A stretch of 5,758 bases of DNA from Acidimicrobiaceae bacterium. Lineage in GTDB: Bacteria > Actinomycetota > Acidimicrobiia > Acidimicrobiales > Aldehydirespiratoraceae. The stretch spans positions 1-5,758 of the forward strand of contig VXNG01000209.1 of NCBI GenBank assembly GCA_009840695.1, read 5' to 3'. The notes beneath the pieces are model-generated. The model was not told where the DNA came from. It saw only the letters and a list, made by a program, of their open reading frames with translations, and did no database searches. This document shows, piece by piece, positions 1 through 4,654 of the stretch. Position numbers and translations under genes: made by a program. The first letter of the stretch is position 1. Each line of letters starts with the position of its first letter.

Positions 1-2
1 TG

Positions 3-1139
3 GACTGGGCCACTCTCGCCTACCCCTTCTCGCTGGGGCTGGTGGCGGCGTTCAACCCGTGCGGCTTCGCCCTGCTGCCCGCCTACCTGGGCTACTTCAT
101 CGGCGTGGAGTCCACCGACCAGCCGACCTCGGGTGCGAAGGCGCTGGGCGCGATGTTGCGGGCCATGGTGGTGGCCCTCACGCTCACCGCCGGTTTCGTG
201 GTCGTGTTCGGCGCCTTCGGGGCGCTGTTCGAGACGGTGCTCAGCCAGGGCACCGTGCTCGACCGCATCGGCTACGTCACCATCGCCATCGGTGTGATCA
301 TGGCCCTGCTGGGCGTGTGGTTGCTGGCCGGGCGGGCCATCAACCTGCGCCTGCCCAAGATGAACCGGGGCACCGGAAGCCGCGGCCTGGGGTCGGTGTT
401 CATGTTCGGCGTCAGCTACGCGGTGGTGTCGCTGTCCTGCACCATCGGGCTGTTCATCGCGGCGGTCGCCACCAGCTTCTCGGCCGACGGCGTGGCCAAC
501 GGCACGGCGAACTTCATCGCCTATGGCGTCGGGATGGGCGCGGTCATCACTTTCCTGACGCTGGCCCTGGCCCTGGCCCGCACCAGCGTGGTCGGCGCGA
601 TGCGCAAGATGTTCCGGTGGATCAACCCGGTATCGGGACTGGTGCTGATCGCGTCGGGGATCTACGTCGCCAACTACGGCTGGTGGGAGCTGCAGGTCAT
701 CGACGATCCGCTGGCCAGCAACGTCTTCGTCGAGAAGTTCACCGAGTTCCAGGCGGCGGTGAGCAACTGGATCGATGACGCCACCGCCGAGCGCATCGGC
801 GTCCTGTGCGCCCTGGGGGTCCTCGGAGTGCTGGTTCTGGGCTGGCGCCAAGGCGAGTCCAGGCTGCTGCTGCGGCGCACGGTGGGTGCCGCGTACGTTG
901 CGCTGTACCTGGTGGTTGAGTTCTACTTCAACCGGGCCGAGTTCGTGGTCCTGCCGGTACTGCGGTTCGTGGCGGGGTGGCCGCTGCGCATCGGCCACTG
1001 GTTCACCGACCCGGCCCGCTTCGGGGTTCCGCTGGAGATCCTGTTCACAGCCCTAGTCGTCTGGATCGTCTGGCGGGTCGTGAGGCGGGTCCGGCACCGA
1101 GCGCGCCCGGCGCCGATCACGCTCAGCCCGCCAAGTTGA
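3..1139 (+). CDS. CcdA/DsbD-family membrane thiol-disulfide transporter, C-terminally extended, 5'-truncated by window edge
   Basis: Members of this family carry electrons from cytoplasmic thioredoxin across the membrane to extracytoplasmic thiol-disulfide proteins, for example in cytochrome c maturation. The frame is open from the first complete codon (base 3), so the true start lies upstream. An in-frame GTG at 42 falls inside the first membrane helix and is not the start. Counting codons from base 3, the two redox cysteines are present: Cys20 in NPCGFALLPAY (helix 1) and Cys146 in SLSCTIGLF (helix 4). Helices lie at roughly 8-34, 48-79, 89-111, 131-158, 170-193 and 208-228, which is the usual six-helix CcdA core. 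About 150 further residues carry a hydrophilic stretch (about 230-262), three or four more hydrophobic segments (264-281, 294-309, perhaps 314-325, 344-360) and a basic tail. Ordinary CcdA proteins end near the sixth helix, so this extension is unusual. The stop overlaps the next gene's TTG start. The family assignment is firm; the redox partner is unknown because upstream genes are not visible. Confidence 0.85.
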   Translation, partial: DWATLAYPFSLGLVAAFNPCGFALLPAYLGYFIGVESTDQPTSGAKALGAMLRAMVVALTLTAGFVVVFGAFGALFETVLSQGTVLDRIGYVTIAIGVIMALLGVWLLAGRAINLRLPKMNRGTGSRGLGSVFMFGVSYAVVSLSCTIGLFIAAVATSFSADGVANGTANFIAYGVGMGAVITFLTLALALARTSVVGAMRKMFRWINPVSGLVLIASGIYVANYGWWELQVIDDPLASNVFVEKFTEFQAAVSNWIDDATAERIGVLCALGVLGVLVLGWRQGESRLLLRRTVGAAYVALYLVVEFYFNRAEFVVLPVLRFVAGWPLRIGHWFTDPARFGVPLEILFTALVVWIVWRVVRRVRHRARPAPITLSPPS

Positions 1140-1768
1140 GCAGCAACTTCAGAGCGCTGCTCGCCCGACCCGATGTGGACGAGGTGTGCGAGCTACGGGA
1201 CCGGTTCGGGCTCATGGCGTTCCACGGCGGCAACCTGGAGCGCACCACCGACGTGATCGCCGGGGAGGTCGCGGCGCGCACCGGAACCTCCCTGTACGCG
1301 GTGATCCAGCACGCGCCGCTGCGTGAGCACGTTCCCTCCATCACCATCCGGCCCCAACACTCGGCCAAGCTCCAGGAGTTCTTCGACCATGTCCACACCG
1401 TCATCGCGATTCACGGCTACGGGCGTGAGACCCAGTTCTGGAACGTGCTGCTGGGCGGACGCAACCGGCTGCTGGCCAACCACATCGCCGAGCACTTGCG
1501 AGCCGCCCTTCCCGACGCCTTCGGGGTGGTCGACGATCTCGACGACATCCCGCGCGGCCTGCGAGGTCTGCACGAAGCCAACCCGGTGAACCTGCCCTCC
1601 AACGCGGGCGTGCAGTTGGAGCTGCCCCCAACCATCCGCTGGAACAAGGAAGCGCGCAACTGGTCCGACCACGGCGGCACTCCCCGGGCGCCGCAGGTGA
1701 GCACCCTGATCGACTCCCTGGTCGGCGCCATCGACGCCTGGACCCCTCAGGAGCCGGCCCTCTCGTAG
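1136..1768 (+). CDS. Poly-gamma-glutamate hydrolase family (PghP/YjqB, DUF867) zinc hydrolase
   Basis: From the TTG at 1136 the product is 210 residues, a normal length for the family. The phage enzyme PghP is a zinc peptidase with a carboxypeptidase-like fold that cuts gamma-glutamyl bonds of poly-gamma-glutamate; most cellular members have no tested substrate. Visible family signatures are FHGGNLERTTD (His30, Glu35), AIHGYGR (His93), LLGGRN (106-110) and NAGVQLEL (156-163, with Glu162 the likely catalytic acid). The spacing His30/Glu35/His93 matches the His40/Glu45/His103 zinc ligands I recall for PghP, with a constant offset of ten. There is no signal peptide or membrane segment, so the protein should be cytoplasmic. 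The start is uncertain: TTG1136 overlaps the upstream stop as TTGA, and in-frame GTGs at 1175 and 1184 are alternatives that would still keep the first zinc motif. Open frame continues upstream to 977, but that part lies under the membrane gene and looks like shadow sequence. No strong Shine-Dalgarno site is seen, which fits translational coupling. Confidence 0.82.
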   Translation: MSSNFRALLARPDVDEVCELRDRFGLMAFHGGNLERTTDVIAGEVAARTGTSLYAVIQHAPLREHVPSITIRPQHSAKLQEFFDHVHTVIAIHGYGRETQFWNVLLGGRNRLLANHIAEHLRAALPDAFGVVDDLDDIPRGLRGLHEANPVNLPSNAGVQLELPPTIRWNKEARNWSDHGGTPRAPQVSTLIDSLVGAIDAWTPQEPALS

Positions 1769-1822
1769 TTCGGGCGTGTCTCCCGCTCTTGTTCGCTGCG
1801 CTCACGGGCCGCTCGGGCCACG

Positions 1823-1853
1823 GCCTCGCAAGCTCGGCCTCAGGGAGCGAGGC
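1823..1853. terminator. GC-rich dyad at the convergent junction, possible bidirectional terminator
   Basis: The hydrolase gene and pdxH converge with 71 bases between their stop codons. GCCTCGC (1823-1829) pairs perfectly with GCGAGGC (1847-1853) around a 17-base loop. A competing 5-bp stem, GCCTC/GAGGC (1837-1841 with 1849-1853), also exists. The structure overlaps the last codons of pdxH and has no run of T on either strand, so it is at best a non-canonical terminator. Its position between convergent genes is the main argument for it. Confidence 0.25.
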
Positions 1854-2490
1854 GCTCGATCAGCCAGTTGCCGCCGCCCGCGGAGTCCCGAAGGCGGTAG
1901 CGCAGGCGGTCGTGGAGCCGGCTGCGGCGGCCCTGCCAGAACTCCACAGTTTGGGGCCGCACCAGATAGCCGCCCCAGTGAGAAGGCCTCGGCACGGCCT
2001 CAGTGGCCGCGAAGCGAGCTTCGGTCTCGGCGGTGAGGCGCTCCAACTCGGCCCGACCGGCGATCACTTCTGACTGCGGCGACGCGCGGGCTGCGATCTG
2101 GGCGCCGCGGGGCCGCGATGCGAAGTAGGCGTCGCTCTCGTCGTCGGGCAGATGCTCGACCGTGCCCACCACCCGTACCTGGCGCTCGACGGGATGCCAC
2201 AGGAAGCACAACGCGGCCCGACCGGAGGTCTCGAGATCCAGCCCCTTGGCTGAGCGACGGTTGGTGTGGAACACGAAGCCCCGCTCATCCAACCCCTTGA
2301 GGAGCACCGCCCGGGCCGAGGGCCAGCCGTCGGCGTCAGTGGTCGCCACGATGAAGGCGTTGGCGTCGTAGGGCTCCGTCGCCAGCCACTCCTCGAACCA
2401 GCGCCTGAACTGGACGATGGGGTCGTCGGCCACGTCCCGCTCGCTGAGGCCGACTGCCGAGTATTGCTCGCGCATCTCAGCAAGGTCCAT
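1840..2490 (-). CDS. pdxH: Pyridoxine/pyridoxamine 5'-phosphate oxidase PdxH
   Basis: FMN-dependent oxidase that converts pyridoxamine- or pyridoxine-5'-phosphate to pyridoxal-5'-phosphate (PLP), the last step of PLP salvage, in the cytoplasm as a dimer. The 216-residue protein is full length. The N-terminus MREQY, then GL, DPIVQF and WFEEW, is typical. The flavin-binding core is RAVLLKG (60-66), FVFHTN (72-77) and S80/K82. Gln104 lies in VERQVRVVG, and YFASRPRGAQIA spans 122-133. The C-terminal signature runs from PSHWGGY (169-175) through VEFWQG (182-187) to RLHDR (191-195), and the protein ends in the customary ERLAP. Tyr122, Arg126, Arg191 and His193 match known PLP contacts of the E. coli enzyme, while Ala130 sits where E. 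coli has a phosphate-binding Ser. The gene is last in the serS operon, 22 bases after the methyltransferase stop, with ATG start and only a weak G-rich site upstream. Confidence 0.96.
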   Translation of the reverse strand: MDLAEMREQYSAVGLSERDVADDPIVQFRRWFEEWLATEPYDANAFIVATTDADGWPSARAVLLKGLDERGFVFHTNRRSAKGLDLETSGRAALCFLWHPVERQVRVVGTVEHLPDDESDAYFASRPRGAQIAARASPQSEVIAGRAELERLTAETEARFAATEAVPRPSHWGGYLVRPQTVEFWQGRRSRLHDRLRYRLRDSAGGGNWLIERLAP

Positions 2491-2512
2491 GCCCCGACTC
2501 TACGGCCGCGGG

Positions 2513-3148
2513 TTAGCTGCGGCGGGCCACCAGCCAGAAGCCGGTGCCGGCATAGCTGCCGGTGGCAGTCCATTTGCCGGGCAGCAGGTCCATCACCTCG
2601 TCGGGCGGGAAGTAGATGGGGGTCTCGTCACCCATCGTGCTGATCCACGCGAACCGACCGCCAGCAGCCAGCACCCGGTCGTAGGAGGCCCCGAACATGA
2701 ACATGTTCACCAGCACCATCACGTCGACCGAGCCGGTCGCCAGCGGCAGCGCGCTGGCGTCGGCCCGCACGAACGGCGCCACCGTCGGGTCGGTGAGAGC
2801 CAGCATCTTGGGCGACAGGTCCAAGGCGGCAGCCACCGGACGGCGGGCCGCGAGACGCTCGGTGGCCGCGCCCGTGCCGCAGCCGATCTCAACGACGCGC
2901 CCCGGGCCGAGGTCGCCCCTATCCAGCGCGTCCTCCAGCGGCGCCAGCCGCACCTCCGCGCTGTGCTCGGCGTGCCAGTCCACGCTCAGCTCGTCGAAGA
3001 CGCCGGCCACGAACGACGCCCGCTCGGGCGACCAGCCCCCGCCGCCCCCTATCTGCTGGGTGACCGTTCGCATCGGATGGTCCGAACCGAACCGCGCCGG
3101 AGTGATCACGTCCCGTACAGGATCGATCCAGGCAATGCTTCCCGGCAT
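2513..3148 (-). CDS. Class I SAM-dependent methyltransferase, substrate unknown
   Basis: A 211-residue Rossmann-fold methyltransferase. Motif I is VVEIGCGTGAATERLA (85-100), the AdoMet-binding glycine loop. ALDLSP (108-113) carries the acidic residue expected to hold the ribose, ADASALPL (129-136) is the adenine-side motif, and GSVDVMVLVNMF (139-150) corresponds to motif IV. About 80 residues precede motif I, including DVITPARFGSDHPMR (13-27), WSPE and FDELSVDWH (51-59); this segment looks like a family-specific substrate or lid region. The ATG lies one base after the serS stop (TGA-G-ATG), so translation is almost certainly coupled. Met26 is an alternative start but would remove what looks like family sequence. 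There are no membrane or export signals. The substrate cannot be read from the sequence. Placement between serS and pdxH suggests a housekeeping or small-molecule role, without specifying it. Confidence 0.8.
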   Translation of the reverse strand: MPGSIAWIDPVRDVITPARFGSDHPMRTVTQQIGGGGGWSPERASFVAGVFDELSVDWHAEHSAEVRLAPLEDALDRGDLGPGRVVEIGCGTGAATERLAARRPVAAALDLSPKMLALTDPTVAPFVRADASALPLATGSVDVMVLVNMFMFGASYDRVLAAGGRFAWISTMGDETPIYFPPDEVMDLLPGKWTATGSYAGTGFWLVARRS

Positions 3149-3149
3149 C

Positions 3150-4436
3150 TCAGCTAGGGCCGATAGACGAGATCCCGCCCATGTAGGGAACGAGGGCCTC
3201 GGGGACGATCACTGAGCCGTCGGGCTGGCGGTAGGTCTCCACCAGCGCGGCCCACACCCGGGGCACGGCCAGACCCGACCCGTTGAGGCTGTGCACCATC
3301 TGGGTGCGCCCCCCGGATTCGGGACGGTAGCGGATGTTCGCCCGCCGGGTCTGGTAGTCGCGGCACCACGACACACTCGACACCTCCAGCCAGCGGTCGG
3401 CGCCCGGGGCGTAGGCCTCGATGTCGAAGGTGCGGGCCGAGGCGTCGCCCAGATCGGCGGTGCACAGGTCCAGCACCCGGTAGGCCAGTCCCAGGTCGAC
3501 GATGGCCCGCTCGGCTCGGTCGAGGATCTCGGCGTGGATGTCGGCAGCTTGCTCGGGCGTGCAGAACCCGTAGAGCTCCACCTTGTCGAACTCGTGCACC
3601 CGCAGCAGTCCCCGGGTCTCGCGCCCGGCAGAGCCCGCCTCGCGCCGGAAGCAGGACGTGTGGCCCATCAAGCGCACCGGCAGGTCGGCCTCGTCGACGA
3701 TCTCGCCCGACAGCAACGACGTGAGCGGCACCTCGGCAGTGGGGATGGCCCACAGCCCGTCGCGTTCGAGTTGGTAGGCGTCGTCGGAGAACTTGGGCAG
3801 ATGGCCGGTGCTGGTCATCGTCTCGGTACGCACCAGCGTCGGCGGCCGGATCTCCTCGTACAGGTCGCGGTTGCGATCCAGCCCGTAGTCGATGAGGGCC
3901 CGCACCAACCGGGCTCCCAGCCCGCGGTACATGGCGAACATCGCACCCGACATGCGCACGGCCCGATCGATGTCGAGGATGCCGAGCTCGTCCCCGATGT
4001 CCCAGTGCGGCACCCGCTGGTGCTCGCCGTAGGAACCCGGGTCGTGGCCGACGGTGCGCACCACGACGTTGTCGTCGGGGCCTGACCCGTCGGGGGTGTC
4101 CTCGGCGGGCATGTTGGGCACGAACAACAAGATCCGGCGGATCCACTCGGAGAGCTGATCGGCTTCGGCGGTCAGTTCGTCGATGCGGCCGCCCAGCTCG
4201 CGGCTGCGGGCCCTCAACTCCTCGGCCTCGTCGGCTCCGCCATCGCGGAGCAGAGCGCCGACGGATACCGAGACTCGCTTGACCTCCGCCCTCAACTCGT
4301 CGGCCTCGCTGACCACGCTCCGGCGACGCTCGTCGTGGAGGATGACCTGGTCCAACGGCGCGGTGGGCTCGCCCCTCCGGGCCACGGCGGCCTTGACGGT
4401 GTCGGGCTCAGTCCTCAGCAGGCGTAGGTCGAGCAC
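3150..4436 (-). CDS. serS: Serine--tRNA ligase (seryl-tRNA synthetase)
   Basis: Class II aminoacyl-tRNA synthetase that charges tRNA-Ser (and tRNA-Sec where present) with serine, as a cytoplasmic dimer. The 428-residue product is full length. The N-terminal MLDLRLLRTEPD is the standard start, followed by the antiparallel coiled-coil arm that grips the long variable arm of tRNA-Ser (about 30-105, rich in Glu, Arg, Leu and Ala). The catalytic core has the serine-binding IPTAEVPLT (231-239), motif 2 with CFRREAGSAGRETRGLLRVHEF (Arg264, Glu266, starting near 262), EVSSVSWCRDYQTRR (351-365) and motif 3 NGSGLAVPR (385-393), then the PEALVPYMGG tail. The start is GTG. An in-frame TGA at 4457-4455, seven codons upstream, leaves no other start. 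No Shine-Dalgarno site precedes it. First gene of a tight three-gene operon with the methyltransferase and pdxH. Confidence 0.97.
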   Translation of the reverse strand: MLDLRLLRTEPDTVKAAVARRGEPTAPLDQVILHDERRRSVVSEADELRAEVKRVSVSVGALLRDGGADEAEELRARSRELGGRIDELTAEADQLSEWIRRILLFVPNMPAEDTPDGSGPDDNVVVRTVGHDPGSYGEHQRVPHWDIGDELGILDIDRAVRMSGAMFAMYRGLGARLVRALIDYGLDRNRDLYEEIRPPTLVRTETMTSTGHLPKFSDDAYQLERDGLWAIPTAEVPLTSLLSGEIVDEADLPVRLMGHTSCFRREAGSAGRETRGLLRVHEFDKVELYGFCTPEQAADIHAEILDRAERAIVDLGLAYRVLDLCTADLGDASARTFDIEAYAPGADRWLEVSSVSWCRDYQTRRANIRYRPESGGRTQMVHSLNGSGLAVPRVWAALVETYRQPDGSVIVPEALVPYMGGISSIGPS

Positions 4437-4443
4437 GCCGCAG

Positions 4444-4449
4444 ACGGTA
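4444..4449 (-). promoter_or_regulatory. Candidate -10 element for leaderless serS transcription
   Basis: On the minus strand the hexamer TACCGT fits the actinobacterial TANNNT -10 pattern and ends seven bases before the GTG start of serS. That is about the spacing expected if transcription begins at or within a base of the start codon. The absence of any Shine-Dalgarno site in front of serS fits a leaderless mRNA. No convincing -35 element is seen, and the hexamer is common enough in GC-rich DNA to arise by chance. Confidence 0.3.
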
Positions 4450-4492
4450 CCGGCTCAACCGCAGACGCGGGGTGAAGTTCCCGCGAAACGTG

Positions 4493-4547
4493 TACTAGTA
4501 GTTCATCGTTTTGCACACCTGTGGAATACCTGCCATGATGACTAGTC
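4493..4547. repeat. Pair of ACTAGT-centred palindromes in the divergent promoter region
   Basis: Two perfect 8-bp palindromes, TACTAGTA (4493-4500) and GACTAGTC (4540-4547), share the core ACTAGT with centres 47 bp apart. Outside the cores the inner flanks are also related in inverted orientation: CATC at 4504-4507 against GATG at 4537-4540. Near the middle lies a further dyad, CACA/TGTG in CACACCTGTG (4514-4523). The block is clearly richer in A+T than the genes on either side. It looks like a regulator-binding and promoter zone between serS and the radical SAM gene. No specific regulator can be named. Confidence 0.4.
4511..4539 (+). promoter_or_regulatory. Weak candidate -35/-10 promoter for the radical SAM gene
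   Basis: TTGCAC (4511-4516) and CATGAT (4534-4539) are separated by 17 bases and resemble a housekeeping sigma-factor promoter with three and four of six consensus positions. Transcription would start near 4546, giving a leader of about 110 bases. The element lies between the two ACTAGT palindromes, so a protein bound there could control it. If it is real, the short upstream ORF at 4535 would not be on this transcript. Confidence 0.22.
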
Positions 4548-4636
4548 CCCAATCGGCGCACGTGACGGACCGACACTCCGGCAGGCACGGCCCCAGAGCC
4601 AGCCCGCTCGATGGACTGCCCCCCGGCGCCAGCTGA
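4535..4636 (+). CDS. Possible 33-residue leader ORF upstream of the radical SAM gene
   Basis: An ATG-ATG start at 4535 opens a frame of 33 codons ending in TGA at 4634-4636, 18 bases before the ATG of the radical SAM gene and in the same frame. The product would be rich in Pro, Ser, Gly, Arg and His, with no membrane helix and no codon run of the kind seen in amino-acid attenuators. GGAA about eight bases upstream is a poor ribosome site. G or C at third positions is high but somewhat below the flanking genes. It may be chance and is recorded only because of its position. Confidence 0.15.
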   Translation: MMTSPQSAHVTDRHSGRHGPRASPLDGLPPGAS

Positions 4637-4644
4637 AGGGACTT

Positions 4645-4649
4645 GAGGA
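4645..4649 (+). promoter_or_regulatory. Shine-Dalgarno site of the radical SAM gene
   Basis: GAGGA ends five bases before the ATG at 4655, close to ideal strength and spacing. It fixes that ATG as the start, in contrast to serS and the hydrolase gene, which lack a comparable site. Confidence 0.75.
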
Positions 4650-4654
4650 TTGAC

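Noticed and set aside
977..1135. Upstream extension of the hydrolase frame into the CcdA-like gene
   Set aside because: The extra 53 residues are Pro/Arg/Ala-rich, lie entirely under the membrane gene's coding sequence and precede the conserved family region; the frame is simply open by chance.
42..1139. GTG at 42 as the start of the CcdA-like gene
   Set aside because: It lies inside helix 1, just before NPCG, and the frame is open with hydrophobic coding sequence back to the window edge, so the true start is outside.
1136..1768. Phage or prophage remnant suggested by the PghP-family gene
   Set aside because: No integrase, attachment repeat, structural gene, or change in base composition around it; neighbours are cellular genes.
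2417..3157. A 246-codon + strand open frame across the methyltransferase and the pdxH start
   Set aside because: Arg/His/Gly-rich translation with no motif, opposite two genes with clear family signatures.
3291..4085. A 264-codon + strand open frame inside serS
   Set aside because: Low-complexity His/Gly/Val-rich translation opposite an unmistakable seryl-tRNA synthetase; shadow frame.
4437..4475. T-box-like word GGTACCG upstream of serS on the minus strand
   Set aside because: Only a partial match to the T-box consensus, and no specifier stem-loop or terminator/antiterminator pair can be found in the 218-bp region.
4548..4644. Riboswitch in the leader of the radical SAM gene
   Set aside because: Only short imperfect GC stems are seen; no lysine, cobalamin, SAM or glycine riboswitch core motif is recognisable.
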